Notes: a model not told the origin generated them from the sequence alone. A stretch of 64,000 nt of DNA from Phycisphaerae bacterium (GCA_012729395.1 JAAYDF010000361.1:1-64000), one strand, 5' to 3'. Positions 12,074 through 24,123 are shown, counted from the stretch's first letter. Made by a program: numbers and translations.

Positions 12074-12171
12074 GCTGCAAACGGCCAGTACCCACTGCGG
12101 GGTTATCAACGTGAGCGACACGCTGTTCAAAGGAAAACCACAACTGTGGAAACGCTACCGCTCCTGCGCGA

Positions 12172-13374
12172 TCAGGCGGCTTCCACTTTCCAACCCATGC
12201 TTCGGCCTTCTCCGTAGTCGAGCCGCTTGAGCTTGAGCCGGGCGGTGTCTTCCTGGGCGTTGCTAATGTGATGGCAGAGGCCGCGGCGGACCATGGCGGC
12301 GAAGAATCCGCAGGGATTCCGGGTGCCTAGCGCCAGTGCCCGCTCGGCGGCGGCGAACCAGCGTAAACGCTCGGCCTGGGTTTGCCGGACGATGCCGGCG
12401 GCGACCGCTTCCCAGAACAGCCGATCCAGGCGCTGCGGCTGCTTGAGGTCCGCCAGGGCGATGCTTCGCAGCCGTGGCGGGGCCTGTCTTCCTTGGCCCG
12501 TCGGGACGCCACCGGCTCGGCCGTGCCTGAGTTCGTGGTTTTCAGATCTCGCAGAGAGTTCCCGGTTTTGTGTAGGGGGTGGTGATTTGGCTGTGGAAAG
12601 CTCGCGAGGCGGGGGCGATTGCCGGGCGGGTGTGTCATGGCGACACGCGGGGAACATATGGTCCAGGGCAACCACGACGGCCAGGCCCCAGCGGTTCAGG
12701 GCGGTCTGTGACGAGGCCACGACCGTGAGCCAGCCGGCGTCGATGAGTTGCTTGCGGGCGGCCTTGACATTGCGGGCGTCCACGCCGAAGACATCGGCGA
12801 TCCACGACGCCTTGCAGCGTCCGCCGGTCAGCGGTGCCCGATTTCGGTAGTACACGCACCGCAGCAGGTGGCCCAGCACCGTTGCGATCAGCACCTTGCG
12901 GCGCTGGCCGGCCAAGTACCTGATAACCCTGCGGGGCACGGGGATCTTGCGCCGCCAGTTCTGCACCATGGCCTGCATGTCGAGATAATCGTCGTCGGTG
13001 CCGCCGACGGCGCCGACGCCGTCATCGCCCGGCGATACCGGCTCCAGGCGGATATCGTCGCCGAGCCAGCGGAGCAGTCGGGCTTCCTGCAGACGCCGGA
13101 TGGCCGCCCGGTGGCGGGCCAGGTCGCCCGAGCCGGTCAGCGGCAGCAGTTCCTCGACGCGGTAACAGGCGGTGAGCTTGCGGTTCATCCGGCATCGCCG
13201 GGCCATAAGCTCGTGGCAGCCGAGCCAGACGCGGAAGGCGAAGAGGTCAATGGTTCCGGTGCGTTGCGCCCACCATGCCTTGAGCAGGTGCTCGGCCTTG
13301 ATGAAGACGTATCCGCCGGCGGGTTTTTCGACGCGCACACGCCAGGTGCTTTCGGGGTTGTGTTCAGGCCTCAT
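12172..13374 (-). CDS. Replication-initiator-like / winged-helix protein (plasmid or integrative-element type)
   Basis: Basic protein with HTH-like segment ASWIADVFGVDARNVKAARKQLIDAGWLTVV; no decisive motif. Confidence 0.45.
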   Translation of the reverse strand: MRPEHNPESTWRVRVEKPAGGYVFIKAEHLLKAWWAQRTGTIDLFAFRVWLGCHELMARRCRMNRKLTACYRVEELLPLTGSGDLARHRAAIRRLQEARLLRWLGDDIRLEPVSPGDDGVGAVGGTDDDYLDMQAMVQNWRRKIPVPRRVIRYLAGQRRKVLIATVLGHLLRCVYYRNRAPLTGGRCKASWIADVFGVDARNVKAARKQLIDAGWLTVVASSQTALNRWGLAVVVALDHMFPACRHDTPARQSPPPRELSTAKSPPPTQNRELSARSENHELRHGRAGGVPTGQGRQAPPRLRSIALADLKQPQRLDRLFWEAVAAGIVRQTQAERLRWFAAAERALALGTRNPCGFFAAMVRRGLCHHISNAQEDTARLKLKRLDYGEGRSMGWKVEAA

Positions 13375-13787
13375 GTTCGGATTCTTCAGGAAGACCGCGC
13401 ACTTGACGGACGCGCGGCATATCCTTCGATGACGGGAGGCGGAACATCCGGCGTGGCACGTGTAGGAAGTGCAAACCAGTGATTGACAAACCCCGCAGGT
13501 TGGGCTACGAAGAAGGTGAAGGGGTTCTTCCCAGCCGCCATGCCGGACATCTATCGCGACCCGCCTGACTGTGCCTCCGCCACGAGGCTGTTGTCAGAGC
13601 GGGCTCAACCTGTCATCGAATAAACGTCTCATTCAGATGCCTCGGCCGCGCCTGTCGTCGCGAGCCGAGGCCATGACCTCACGCTATACCTTCTCGCGGG
13701 ATTTGCCAAGCCCTCAATGGACCCCGCTCTCCTGTTCCTGTTTTTGTGACACTGAGCGCGTCCACAAGCTTGGTCTGATACCTTGGA

Positions 13788-16385
13788 CTACCAACCCATG
13801 CACTCTGGATCAGGTGATGCGCCTTCGCCGCTGAAGCACCTCTGTAGCGCCCCAAAGTCAGATTGGTCCACGTCGCCGTCATCATCCAAATCCGCCATCC
13901 GGCAGAGCTCATTGCCGTTGTGGGGTATACCCGCCCCAGAGAGACAGGCCATGAAGATGGCTAGGTCCTCAGCGTCAACATCTCCATCCCTATCAAGATC
14001 CGGTGATATTGTGACAATCAATTCAATGCCAGTGGCACCATAGCGCACACCCCAGATGCCGACGGCCAAGTTCGGCATGCGTAGTTCAGAGAACCCTCCA
14101 TCCATTCCGCCGAAGCTCAACGTGTCGAATCGATCTCCTACCTTCGGCTGGTAATCCCCAACGAGAATCACGCTAAGCACACCATCAAGGGATGCATGAC
14201 CCGACACGTGAAGCTTGTCGTGCCAAGCGTGTTCTACGGCTCCGCCAATCTCGATCGAGAGCACCCCATTGGCCCACTGCGTATACTGTCCTTGTACAAG
14301 CAGTTCAGCCGCCCCTGGGGGGTGCCCAATGGCAAGCGTGCCGCCGTTAACAATATTCGCAGCAACTCGCCCTGAACCTCCAAGGTAGCCGTTCGCGCCA
14401 ATACTCACTTCATCCGTGGCCGCCCCCACGACTCCAGGCCCAATCGCGATGCTGCCGCCAGCTGTTCCTACTTCGCCATGCTGCCCTATTATAAGGAGCT
14501 CGCCGATTACCACGACCGCCCCGCCCTCGACGGAAAGCGACCCACGGCCCTCACCTCCGACAACGACCCCACCCGCTATGCTCGCCGAGGATTCCGAGTC
14601 GCGCACAACAACTAAGCCGTTCGACTCACGAAAACTACCAATGGCCATAGCCTCCGCAGAAAGTGTTCCGCCATGCTCTACTATGACAGTACCACAACCC
14701 TCCATTCCGCTGTTGATCATATTGCCTTCAACAACAGCAGCATGGTCGATCAGTACGATACCGACGGAGGCTGTGGAGCTACGTCCCAGATTCAACTCGC
14801 CAAAAGTAAGCTCTGCGGATTCAGTAACATGGAGACTCGCGTGTCCTTTCTGCCCAACATTGAAGACGTCAGCACTCAAATGGCTCGATGACTCCGCGAC
14901 TGTGATCGTAGACACACCGGAAGGCTCAGCTGACTGATTGAGCCAGCCAGAAACACTCATCCTCGCACCGCCAGAAATATCTACGGAAGCCGTCCCTTCA
15001 TCCGCCACATTGAAGAACACCGCCACCGACATGCTAGAGTTTTCGCCGGAAAGTATCACTTGTCCTTCGGACGAGTTAGCAAAACCGACATGGCCTCCCA
15101 CGGTGTCACAGCATGCCTCACCATCGATAATCAGGACCCCGTTGCCCTGCCATCCCACTCTGATGCCCCCGCCGGTAGCATGACTTCCTTCAGTCAGTAA
15201 GCACTCCCCGCTTGACTCGACATCACGGCCCAGATTCAACTCGTCAAACTCGAGCCCCGCCTCGTCCTGCACGGTTACACGGCCATAACCGGCCGTGCCC
15301 ACATTGAATACTCCCGCCTTTAGAAACGAATCTAGGCCGGATAGGAGAACGGTCCCAGAACTTCCCGAGTTCCAACCCAGGTTAAGCCATTCGCTAGTAG
15401 TCATAACTCCGCCGGAATCTATGATAAGAGCGCCAGTAGCATTGACCCCGTACCCCACGGTAAGCCATTGATCATGATGCCACACACACCCCGCACCAAC
15501 AGTGACAGTAGCCTCAGAATCACGTCCATACGCAATCGTGCTTGTTACCTGATCGATCCACCATGCGAGCGATGAGACGCTCGTAGCTGCCATAACTGTT
15601 CCGTAGGTTCCATTGCGCCTGTATATAAAAGAGTGAACACCCGCCAACTGCGAGCCGACAAAAAGACCGCCACCACTATCGCCTTCGCAAGTAGTAAACT
15701 CCAGATTGACGGGGGATCTGCCACCAAAGACGCTGGCGCTCTGACTACTCGGTGAGTCAAGGTCACACAGCAGTAGCCGATCGGACCAGTCAGGTATATA
15801 CTCATTTCCACGAAGGTCAATGACATTCCGGCCGGCGCGCCTGGTTCCATAGTTTTGCTGGGCTTGGCAGGATAGCATCGAAGGGTTAGTCCCACATCCG
15901 CAGGGTGCGTAACCAGTTAGGCCGTAGCCTACCAGCACGGCTGTGGAGTTCTTTTCATTAGAGCCACGATAAAGAGCTGCCGGAGGGATTAGCGATGGCG
16001 GCAGAGCTCGGGTGAGAGATACCAATGCAAGATCCCATCCGTCATTAGGGTTGCGGTTATTCGGCCAGTCTGCCAGAAAGGTGGGGTATACGACGATTTC
16101 TGTGACATCGTAGCCCATAAACTGTACAGGCCAGTTCGGAGGTATTGGCGTTCCGTTGCCTTCGGGATCGACCACATTGTGCGCAGCCGTGAGCACCCAG
16201 ATTGGGCTGATGAGCGTTCCTGAGCCTGGACCAATTCCATTGAGTTGCCCCACACAAGGGTAATTCTCTCCTAATGCTATATAGTCGGATGGGTATCCCG
16301 TTGGAACGCCAAGTCCCGCCCAGGCTGTACCCACAAGCAGGCTAATGGTCACAGCGACCGATGCAACTCCCTTAAAAATGTTCAT
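13788..16385 (-). CDS. Secreted trypsin-like serine protease with beta-repeat region and dockerin-like C-terminus
   Basis: Signal peptide; GTLISPIWVLTAAHNVVDP and CEGDSGGGLFVGSQLAGVHSF; repeats 'GYGRVTV..GAxLxxxELNLG'; C-term DLDRDGDVDAEDLAIFMACLSG...[16 protein letters not shown]. Confidence 0.85.
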   Translation of the reverse strand: MNIFKGVASVAVTISLLVGTAWAGLGVPTGYPSDYIALGENYPCVGQLNGIGPGSGTLISPIWVLTAAHNVVDPEGNGTPIPPNWPVQFMGYDVTEIVVYPTFLADWPNNRNPNDGWDLALVSLTRALPPSLIPPAALYRGSNEKNSTAVLVGYGLTGYAPCGCGTNPSMLSCQAQQNYGTRRAGRNVIDLRGNEYIPDWSDRLLLCDLDSPSSQSASVFGGRSPVNLEFTTCEGDSGGGLFVGSQLAGVHSFIYRRNGTYGTVMAATSVSSLAWWIDQVTSTIAYGRDSEATVTVGAGCVWHHDQWLTVGYGVNATGALIIDSGGVMTTSEWLNLGWNSGSSGTVLLSGLDSFLKAGVFNVGTAGYGRVTVQDEAGLEFDELNLGRDVESSGECLLTEGSHATGGGIRVGWQGNGVLIIDGEACCDTVGGHVGFANSSEGQVILSGENSSMSVAVFFNVADEGTASVDISGGARMSVSGWLNQSAEPSGVSTITVAESSSHLSADVFNVGQKGHASLHVTESAELTFGELNLGRSSTASVGIVLIDHAAVVEGNMINSGMEGCGTVIVEHGGTLSAEAMAIGSFRESNGLVVVRDSESSASIAGGVVVGGEGRGSLSVEGGAVVVIGELLIIGQHGEVGTAGGSIAIGPGVVGAATDEVSIGANGYLGGSGRVAANIVNGGTLAIGHPPGAAELLVQGQYTQWANGVLSIEIGGAVEHAWHDKLHVSGHASLDGVLSVILVGDYQPKVGDRFDTLSFGGMDGGFSELRMPNLAVGIWGVRYGATGIELIVTISPDLDRDGDVDAEDLAIFMACLSGAGIPHNGNELCRMADLDDDGDVDQSDFGALQRCFSGEGASPDPECMGW

Positions 16386-16495
16386 GTGCTTCGGCCCTCG
16401 ACCACAGAAGTACAGAATACTGTGCGAGTATCACCCTGTTATCTTCCGCTCTGGAGGATCACGGCCCTCGTCAGAGCACAGCTACTCCGCCGTCG

Positions 16496-19400
16496 TCACG
16501 GCTCCCGTGGTCCCGTGTACGCTGCCTGGAACAGGCCGAAGTCGGACTGATCCACGTCGCCGTCATTGTCCAGGTCGGCGAACTCGCATTCAGGAGCGAC
16601 CGGTACGGCCGGGCCGGAAGCGCAGTCTGCCCACAAGCCGTAGTCATCGGAATCGACATCGCCATCCCTATTGAAGTCACTCGGGCGTGGGATGTAGTCG
16701 AATGGACCACGGCAACTCTCGATCACGATGCCAAGTGGCACCGGACCGCCATCCGGGCCGGTGAAGTTCCCGATACCCAGGCCGCGGTAGGTCCCACCCG
16801 CTCCTGGCCGGAAGTCGAATCCCGCGGTGGCGGCGCTCGAGAGCAGCCCCCACATGCCCGCGGCTTGCGCTGTTACGACAACTTCGACCTCGCCATTCAC
16901 ATTGGCATTCAAGGTGACTTGCCCCCCCGCTGGAACGGGGACCGGCACGACCAGAACCTGAGCTGTGTCCGAGAGGATCGGCACCGCACTGACCGACTCA
17001 AGTTCATAACTGAGCTTCACCGCGCTGCCGCCTATACTGCCGGACAACTCTGCACGTATCGTCGCTTTGGTCACCGAGGGATCGCCAAAGGACTCCGCAA
17101 CCACCCCGTCACCGGACAAGTAGAGCGGAACCTCAAGCGTCACGGCTTCCTCGCGATGGTTGGTGATGCTCACCGTGTCGCACCAGGACAGGCTGCCTTT
17201 GGCCCGCAGCGTCGTCGGCCCCCCATAGCCCATGTGGAACGAATACAGGTTCACATTGCCAGTGATCTTGGCAAGATCCTTAATGAACGTCTCGCCACAC
17301 GAGCCAACACTGGGCACAAAGTCTCCCATATCGATACTGCCGTCCTTGATAGTGTCGATGACCGTGCCCGCCGCCCCGGCCGCCGAGGCATCGACCTCTG
17401 CCTGCCCCCGCACGTTACCGTTGGCAAAGCCGCCTTCCCATGACCAGTTCAGCCACTCGGCCCGAACACAGTCACGGACAAGACCATCTACGAGAGCGGC
17501 CCAGCCAAAGGGTGTAGTAATCGGATGAACTTGATTGCCCGTCGTGTACTCAAACTGCACATCGACATCGACAATCGGCTTGCCGGAGCAGCTTCCGGTC
17601 GGTCCCGAGCCCGACTCCATCATCATCATCGGCTGGGCGATAAAACACTCCTCACACGCATCGCCCGTCCCGTCGCCGTTAGCGTCTTCCTGCAAGGGGT
17701 TGTAGATGTAGAAGCAGTTGTCGCAGGCGTCACCAACCCCGTCACCGTCCGTATCCGTCTGGCGGGGGTTGGGCACCGCGGGGCAGTTGTCGATCACGTC
17801 AGCCACGCCATCCCCGTCAGTGTCCGTCTGATCGGGGTTCGGCACATCGGGTGCGTTGTCTTCGGCGTCAGTGATCCCGTCGCCATCGGAGTCGGTTTCG
17901 CATGCGTCGATGACGCCGTTCTGGTCTGCGTCCAGAGACGGATCTTCAGCCAAGTCCTGCGCGTCCAACCGACCGTTGCGGTTGCAGTCCAGGCTCGGAT
18001 CCGTCTCAATCTCGCAGACGTCGCCAATGCTGTTGTTGTTCCAGTCGTTCTGGTCGGGGTTGAAAATCGCCGGGCAGTTGTCGCACAGATCCCCTACAAA
18101 GTCGCCATCCGCGTCCGCCTGCTCAGGGTTGTCGTGCTCAGGGCAGTTGTCGCAGGCGTCTCCGATTTCATCGTTGTCGCCGTCCTGCTGGCCGGGATTG
18201 GAGGCGTAAATGCAGTTGTCGTCAATGTCCCAGACGCCGTCCCCGTCACTGTCGCGCAGCAACTGGATCTGTACGGCGTAGTCGCCGTTCAGATCGACAT
18301 TGTTGCTGAAGTAGTCATCGTCCGGCGAGAAGAACAGGTGTGTGGCCCCGTTGGGCACTTGGATATCCACATAGCTGTCGCCGGGGATGAAGAAGTCCTG
18401 CGGGATATCAGTGGGTTGCGGACCACAGGCCGCCAGCACCACACGCATCTGGTCGAACCACTCGCCCACGTAACCGTAGAACTCCACCGTTCGCGAGTCG
18501 ATCAGCCTGACCCAGCCGCCGTCATCGAAATCCCAGGCCCGCCCGCCGGATTGGCCGTAGGTTGTGCCCGCTGCTCCCAGTTGGCTATCGCAATCCTGCA
18601 TACTGCTGGCCCGGGCCACCAGCCCGAGGATGTCACTGCTGAAGGTGATCTGACCCGTCAGACCCCTCGGCGTGTTCACCGGGTCGAAGTGGATCATGTA
18701 GCTGTCCACCACCGTGCCACTGGGAATCGTCGGCAGGGGTTCCGGCAGGTCCACGGACGCGGCGTACATGCAGGGCCAGGATGCGCACTGGCCGCTGATG
18801 TCCGCCGTGACGTCGGCCGTCAGGGTGTGATTCTCCCGTTCCAGAAACACCCGAAACCGCGTGTCGTGCCGCATCGCCCCATCGGTCACGTCGCTCGGGG
18901 CTGCGGGCAGTACCTCGATAGACTCTGAAGCGCTCACGATTACGCTGAGCGGAACGCACTCCGCCGAGACATGATCCTCGCCGGCATCGATGGCCCCGGG
19001 AACACGATGAAGCTGCCCCGCATCAGATACGAACTCACTGCTGCTGCTGAACAGGGCAAGTATGCCCGATTGGTCTTCCGGGCCAGCCGAGCCGGTGGAA
19101 GAGTAGTCGCCGAGGGAGGAGATGCGAAGCCAGTCACTGGGGCGAGCACAGAAATGATCGAGAGCAGCAATTGGTGCGCTGATTGCCGCTGGGGCCACGC
19201 ATGTTCGAAGATACGTCGCCTTCGGGTCCAGTGGCGAGTACCACACGCCGGGAGTAGAGAGTTCTGAAAGATTGCGCTGCACGTCGGAGATACGAACCCC
19301 AGTGATAACGCAAGGGGTATCAAACCTCCAAGAGTCTGTGCCAATGAGCACGGTCCTGTAGCTTCGGTTAGGTAGGCCGCCGACAAACGGGTGCGTGGCC

Positions 19401-19984
19401 ACCAATTGTCGATCGATCCACAGCTCCACTCCCCTTGGACCCCAGGTTCCTGCTACATGATGCCAACTGCCGACCAACTGAGCAGGATCAATCGTACTGA
19501 CTGCAAATGCCCAACCACTAGGGAAGCCTCGCCAGATGCCAAACATGAGAGTGTTGCCGTCCTTGCTGTGTCGTCCCAGATACCACCCGTCGTCAAACTG
19601 TTGCCCATACTCTCGACCTGAAGAGGACAAAACGAAATATGGGTTCGGAGCCTGAGTCAGCTTAACCCACATTTCAATAGTGCCCATTGTCGTCGTGCGA
19701 GGTGGGCTGGCATGTACGTTGCCTAGCCGCATGTAGTCGCCATTGCCGTCAGTGAGAACGCCACCACCGAAGAGGCTGTCACTTACTAGCCGCGCATCGC
19801 CGTGGAGGGTCGCATGGTGATTGCCAACGGCATCCTGAGTTGTTCCGTTCAGATAGTAGAGAGCTACAGTGTGCTCATCAGCATTCGGTGGACAAATGGC
19901 TGTAGCCGTTAACGACAAGTCGCCGAAAAGAACGGTGGTTGCCAGAACGAATCGGACCGGAAACGGCTTGGCATATGTCAACAT
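16496..19984 (-). CDS. Secreted LamG-like + thrombospondin type-3 (TSP3) repeat protein with dockerin-like C-terminus
   Basis: TSP3 repeats [51 protein letters not shown]; LamG-like N-terminal half; C-term [47 protein letters not shown]. Confidence 0.8.
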   Translation of the reverse strand: MLTYAKPFPVRFVLATTVLFGDLSLTATAICPPNADEHTVALYYLNGTTQDAVGNHHATLHGDARLVSDSLFGGGVLTDGNGDYMRLGNVHASPPRTTTMGTIEMWVKLTQAPNPYFVLSSSGREYGQQFDDGWYLGRHSKDGNTLMFGIWRGFPSGWAFAVSTIDPAQLVGSWHHVAGTWGPRGVELWIDRQLVATHPFVGGLPNRSYRTVLIGTDSWRFDTPCVITGVRISDVQRNLSELSTPGVWYSPLDPKATYLRTCVAPAAISAPIAALDHFCARPSDWLRISSLGDYSSTGSAGPEDQSGILALFSSSSEFVSDAGQLHRVPGAIDAGEDHVSAECVPLSVIVSASESIEVLPAAPSDVTDGAMRHDTRFRVFLERENHTLTADVTADISGQCASWPCMYAASVDLPEPLPTIPSGTVVDSYMIHFDPVNTPRGLTGQITFSSDILGLVARASSMQDCDSQLGAAGTTYGQSGGRAWDFDDGGWVRLIDSRTVEFYGYVGEWFDQMRVVLAACGPQPTDIPQDFFIPGDSYVDIQVPNGATHLFFSPDDDYFSNNVDLNGDYAVQIQLLRDSDGDGVWDIDDNCIYASNPGQQDGDNDEIGDACDNCPEHDNPEQADADGDFVGDLCDNCPAIFNPDQNDWNNNSIGDVCEIETDPSLDCNRNGRLDAQDLAEDPSLDADQNGVIDACETDSDGDGITDAEDNAPDVPNPDQTDTDGDGVADVIDNCPAVPNPRQTDTDGDGVGDACDNCFYIYNPLQEDANGDGTGDACEECFIAQPMMMMESGSGPTGSCSGKPIVDVDVQFEYTTGNQVHPITTPFGWAALVDGLVRDCVRAEWLNWSWEGGFANGNVRGQAEVDASAAGAAGTVIDTIKDGSIDMGDFVPSVGSCGETFIKDLAKITGNVNLYSFHMGYGGPTTLRAKGSLSWCDTVSITNHREEAVTLEVPLYLSGDGVVAESFGDPSVTKATIRAELSGSIGGSAVKLSYELESVSAVPILSDTAQVLVVPVPVPAGGQVTLNANVNGEVEVVVTAQAAGMWGLLSSAATAGFDFRPGAGGTYRGLGIGNFTGPDGGPVPLGIVIESCRGPFDYIPRPSDFNRDGDVDSDDYGLWADCASGPAVPVAPECEFADLDNDGDVDQSDFGLFQAAYTGPREP

Positions 19985-20091
19985 AAGGCTAATCCTTCCG
20001 ACCAAATTGCGCTGGCTCCACTCGTATGATTGGGCAATCACGGACACCAGCGGCCCGCACATAACTCTGGCAGCAGTCACCCCGTCCACCG

Positions 20092-21657
20092 TCACGGCTC
20101 CCGTGGCCCTGTGTACGCCCGCTGGAATATGCCGAAGTCGGCCTGGTCCACGTCGCCGTCGTTGTCCAGGTCGGCGAACTCGCATTCAGGAGCAACCAGT
20201 ACCGCCGGACCGAAAGCGCACGGTACCCAGATGGCGAAGTCATCCAGGTCGACGTCGCAATCTTCATCGAAATCGCAGAAGCCGAACGAGAGGCTGAGTG
20301 CGGCCGATTCGCTGGTCGCGATGTGGCAGGTATTGGACACAAGGCAGTCATAGGCTCCGACATCCTCAGCCGTCACGCTGCGTATAGCCAGCACGGGCGA
20401 GTTGGCTCCCTCGATGGTGGAGCCGGTGCCGGTTGGCCCATCGGCCAGGTCAATCCCGTCTTTTCGCCAGGTGTAGCTCAACGGTCCGGTGCCGCCGGCG
20501 GTGACTTCAAACGATGCATCCAACCCGCACGATGTCGCGACCGGCTCAGGTGGGCTGCCGATGAAAGCCACCGTGTCGCCCGCGGAGTGGGTCATCGTCA
20601 GCTTCATGTAATCCACGCCGCTGTCGTCACTGACGATCACATCAATAAAGCGCTGGTCTGACTGGAGGTTCTCGACAGCCTGAAGGACCGTACCGCCCGA
20701 ATTGGAGTTCAACTTGCTGAGCCGGACTTCAATGTCGGCTTCCTCCCCATTGTCCCACTGCGGCGGCGGCTCGCCCTGAGGGGGCGGATCGAGATAAACC
20801 TCCAGCTTCTCCGACCAGCACTGGTTGAGCCCCGACGTCGTTGCAAATGCCAGACGCAGCCGGTCGCTCTGAGTGAAACCGGTCCCTGCCCGAGCGCGAA
20901 GCTCAAGAATGCCCTCAACCAGGTGGCCGGGAGGCAAGCCGGCGAACGTGTGGGCGGCATGCACCTGTTCCGGTATGGAACCGGAGCCGGGCACTTCGTC
21001 GAAATCAATGGTCGGGTGCTCGAATGCCGCGACAAGGGCGTCGCTGGGATCAGCGGCATCGGGTGGCGGCGCGAAGTTGTCGTCCACGCCGGCCGTCTGC
21101 GAGACGGAACTGCACGAGCAGTAGACTTCGAGCGTTGCGGGAATACTGGCGACCTCGCCCTCATCCCCGGTTACCACGCACAGATACTGCCCGGCATCCT
21201 CGGCCGAGACGCCACTGATCTGGAGTTTGTCCGCGGTAGCCCCGCTGATGCTTGAACCGCCGGATGTCGGACCGTTCACCAGCGGAACGCCGGAGCGGTG
21301 CCACTGATAGGTGGAGGACGGCGGCAGGCTGCCGATAGAGACCGTCATCTCCGTAGACATGCCGGGACACAAGAACTGATGGTCCAGCGTGATATGCGGC
21401 ACGTCGGCTACCACAACGGAGACCTCCCGCGACCAGGCTGATCTCACCGCAAAAGGATCCCAACGCACTTCAACGGAGACCTCCCGCGACCAAGCTGACC
21501 TGACCGTGAAAGGATCCCAGCCTACTGCGGCAGACACCTCTCGTGACCATGCACTGTCAATCTGAAAATCATTCGCCTGGGCGGCAATCGGTTGACCCCC
21601 CAACAACAGGAGTGCCACCAGCCAGCAGGCCAGGTATGCGCATCTTACAGTTGCCAT
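20092..21657 (-). CDS. Secreted protein with Ig-like domains and dockerin-like C-terminus
   Basis: Ig-like '[51 protein letters not shown]'; C-term [49 protein letters not shown]. Confidence 0.8.
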   Translation of the reverse strand: MATVRCAYLACWLVALLLLGGQPIAAQANDFQIDSAWSREVSAAVGWDPFTVRSAWSREVSVEVRWDPFAVRSAWSREVSVVVADVPHITLDHQFLCPGMSTEMTVSIGSLPPSSTYQWHRSGVPLVNGPTSGGSSISGATADKLQISGVSAEDAGQYLCVVTGDEGEVASIPATLEVYCSCSSVSQTAGVDDNFAPPPDAADPSDALVAAFEHPTIDFDEVPGSGSIPEQVHAAHTFAGLPPGHLVEGILELRARAGTGFTQSDRLRLAFATTSGLNQCWSEKLEVYLDPPPQGEPPPQWDNGEEADIEVRLSKLNSNSGGTVLQAVENLQSDQRFIDVIVSDDSGVDYMKLTMTHSAGDTVAFIGSPPEPVATSCGLDASFEVTAGGTGPLSYTWRKDGIDLADGPTGTGSTIEGANSPVLAIRSVTAEDVGAYDCLVSNTCHIATSESAALSLSFGFCDFDEDCDVDLDDFAIWVPCAFGPAVLVAPECEFADLDNDGDVDQADFGIFQRAYTGPREP

Positions 21658-21679
21658 GTCTTCAACCTCCCCGTTCACG

Positions 21680-22945
21680 TCAAGGAGCCACTGCTGCCGC
21701 CTGGAGGGCGCTGAAGCCGTCGTTCAAGCTCAGTTGTGCCGTCCAAACCGATGCAGTTGCATCACCAGACTGGAAGATTGCATTCACAACCGAGTCCGCA
21801 CCACTCCTCGGCACCAGGCGCACAGAGACCGTCCAGTCCAGAGGAACAAACTGTGCAGCGATGGTTATGGTGAGGTTTTGGGCCTGATCAGGCGTGATCC
21901 GTACGTCAGGCTCCTCGATCATGTCTGCCAAAGGATCGTTGGAGACCGTGGCAGGTCCCACACTGATGATTTTGACGGCAGGTGTCGCATCTTCCGGCCA
22001 TATAACTGGGGGCCCCGCGAGCGTTGCCACGGAGGCCAGTGGGATGCCAAGATCGGTAAGAGCCATCTGGCTCAGGTATTCGACTCGGATTCGGCCCTCG
22101 CCACCAATGTATGTTTCGTAAGTCGGGCGAGCGCCGCGCGCTCGGAGAGTACCAGTCCCGACAATACTATCAGCGATCAGTCTAATCGCCCCTCCGGCGC
22201 CTCCGGGGCCTATGCCGGGGGAGTTTGTGTTCCCGCCGTTTGCCGTAACACTGCCATTGAGGGAGCAGGCGCCTACTGCGGCGATGAGAATCGCACCTCC
22301 ACCCGCACCCCCAGTATGCCAACGTGTTCCCATAAAATCATGCATACTGATTGAACCACCCGACCCCCCGAGAAGCGGCACAATGGCTGCATTGCCGTAC
22401 AGCCCTCCGGATGACCCTTGACCGAGTGTTCCGTAACTGCCGGCTCCCGGATATCGAATTCCACCACCCGGACCAAAGCCTCCACTACCCACCGCAGCAG
22501 CTGAGGTCCATGGAAAAGCCCCGCGAAAGCCACCCGGGCCGGGCTCAGGAGCAGTGACTCCAAGTCCGTTGTTGCCGTTTACACTAACTGAACCATTTAT
22601 CGTAACCGATTCACTGACCAGCCAAACAACCGGGGCGCAGGAGGGATGATTCTTGAAGGTCACCGTGACGCCGGACGGGATGTTGACGGAGGAGAACTTG
22701 AACACGACGGCCCACTTGGTCCGGTCGTAAACGCCGTCGCCGATGCCGTCGCCATCCATGTCGCCGCCGGGAGATTCCCAGGTGATGCCCGGGCCGGATT
22801 GCGCCTTGCCCAGGTCGATCTGAATGCTGGCCGTCGGCGCGAACACGCCGTCGGTGCCGTGGTTCGACCCAGGCAACACGACGTCCGCCAGGGCGGGACC
22901 CGCGAGCCACGCAAAGATGATTGTCAACCCTGCAACATGTCGCAT
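21680..22945 (-). CDS. Secreted Gly-rich beta-structured protein of unknown function
   Basis: Signal peptide MRHVAGLTIIFAWLAGPALA; repetitive 'VTINGSVSVNGNNGLGV...GPGGFRGAF'. Confidence 0.7.
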   Translation of the reverse strand: MRHVAGLTIIFAWLAGPALADVVLPGSNHGTDGVFAPTASIQIDLGKAQSGPGITWESPGGDMDGDGIGDGVYDRTKWAVVFKFSSVNIPSGVTVTFKNHPSCAPVVWLVSESVTINGSVSVNGNNGLGVTAPEPGPGGFRGAFPWTSAAAVGSGGFGPGGGIRYPGAGSYGTLGQGSSGGLYGNAAIVPLLGGSGGSISMHDFMGTRWHTGGAGGGAILIAAVGACSLNGSVTANGGNTNSPGIGPGGAGGAIRLIADSIVGTGTLRARGARPTYETYIGGEGRIRVEYLSQMALTDLGIPLASVATLAGPPVIWPEDATPAVKIISVGPATVSNDPLADMIEEPDVRITPDQAQNLTITIAAQFVPLDWTVSVRLVPRSGADSVVNAIFQSGDATASVWTAQLSLNDGFSALQAAAVAP

Positions 22946-23538
22946 CGTTAGACCTCCTCGACCTAAAGCATGGCTGGGGCTGTCTCCTGTTGACTGCCCG
23001 CCGCCGCCATAGACCACCGCGGGTATCCGCGCACATTCAACTTCGTGCCCGATGACCGAACTGTCTGAAATGGGGAGCGGTTGAGCTGGTTGCTGCCTTC
23101 CCCCGCCGATATCAGAGCCGGTCACTATCTGAGCCTCAGAGCCTTCCCGAGCCCTGGCATGAGACGACCTTCCAGGATACGGGATCTGGCCTTGCCACTC
23201 AATCAGATTCCGGGCTATTCCGGTCGATTTGTCACGTTTTGCGAAGTCCCCGGCGTAAGTCACGAGCCAGGGCTAAATAGGACCTTTATGGTGCCATACA
23301 TTAGCCTATTTCACACATGGCGACGGGCATGGAGCACCTCATAAGCGATCGGAGGAAGCGCCCGGTAATCACGGCTTGCGGCGTTCCTCTCAGTGTTCCA
23401 GACTGCCGGGAGAGTTGTGTTGGACGCGTCCCATCGTCCGCGAGGGATCAGCAGAGGATCAGCATAGCTGTGAGTCGTCCCTGGTGAGCCGACTCGGTTT
23501 CATGTCCGCCCTGGTCGCCCCGCGTGCGGTTGCGGCGG

Positions 23539-23577
23539 GCAACGGCGTGCCAGGCGTACCTGATCACTGGCCGTTGC
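23539..23577 (+). repeat. 39-nt structured hairpin, family copy 1
   Basis: GCAACG-GCGT-GCCAG-gcgtacctgatca-CTGGC-CGTTGC. Confidence 0.85.
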
Positions 23578-23695
23578 CATGCCGCCGCTGCCCTGGGCGG
23601 GTCGAACGCGGGCGGTGGACCATGTGGAGCGCCGTCCCTGCGGGCCGACGCCCTGTGTTGTTCCGCCTTGGTTGACCGGCTCCGGTTGCGACGGA

Positions 23696-23734
23696 GCAAC
23701 AGCGTGCCAGGAGTACCTGATCACTGGCTGTTGC
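23696..23734 (+). repeat. 39-nt structured hairpin, family copy 2 (compensatory change)
   Basis: GCAACA-GCGT-GCCAG-gagtacctgatca-CTGGC-TGTTGC. Confidence 0.85.
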
Positions 23735-23786
23735 CCGGTCCGTCGCGGCCCTGCGCCGCCCAACACCCGGCGGCGTCCTCCCTCTC

Positions 23787-23833
23787 GGGTTTTTGTTTTC
23801 CACCCGAAGCGGGTGAATGAAAAACAAAAACCC
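23787..23833 (+). promoter_or_regulatory. 47-nt long palindrome directly upstream of the SD of the 23854 gene, copy A
   Basis: gggtttttgttttccacccgaagcgggtgaatgaaaaacaaaaaccc, then ttttgaaggagg...ATG. Confidence 0.8.
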
Positions 23834-23853
23834 TTTTGAAGGAGGAACGCAAC

Positions 23854-24123
23854 ATGAGAACAACGTTTGAACTTGGTCAGACCGTCGCTACCGCCAACGC
23901 CGCCAGTACGCTGGACCCGCGGGACATCACCAAGGCCCTGAACCGTCACAGCACGGGCGATTGGGGCGACGTGAGCCCCGCGGACTGGGCGGAGAACCAA
24001 CTCTCGCTGGAGGAGGGCTTTCGGCTGTTCTCGGTCTACCATGCCGAGGACGGCACGAAGTTCTGGATCATCACCGAGGCGGACCGCAGCGTCACCACGG
24101 TGCTGCTGCCCGAGGACTACTGA
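23854..24123 (+). CDS. Small acidic protein of unknown function
   Basis: MRTTFELGQTVATANAASTLDPRDITKALNRHSTGDWGDVSPADWAENQLSLEEGFRLFSVY...; strong SD gaaggagg. Confidence 0.8.
   Translation: MRTTFELGQTVATANAASTLDPRDITKALNRHSTGDWGDVSPADWAENQLSLEEGFRLFSVYHAEDGTKFWIITEADRSVTTVLLPEDY

Noticed and set aside
17525-18928. 467-aa plus-strand ORF, Val/Arg-rich repeats
   Set aside because: Antisense of TSP3 Asp-rich repeats; periodicity is explained by the minus-strand gene.
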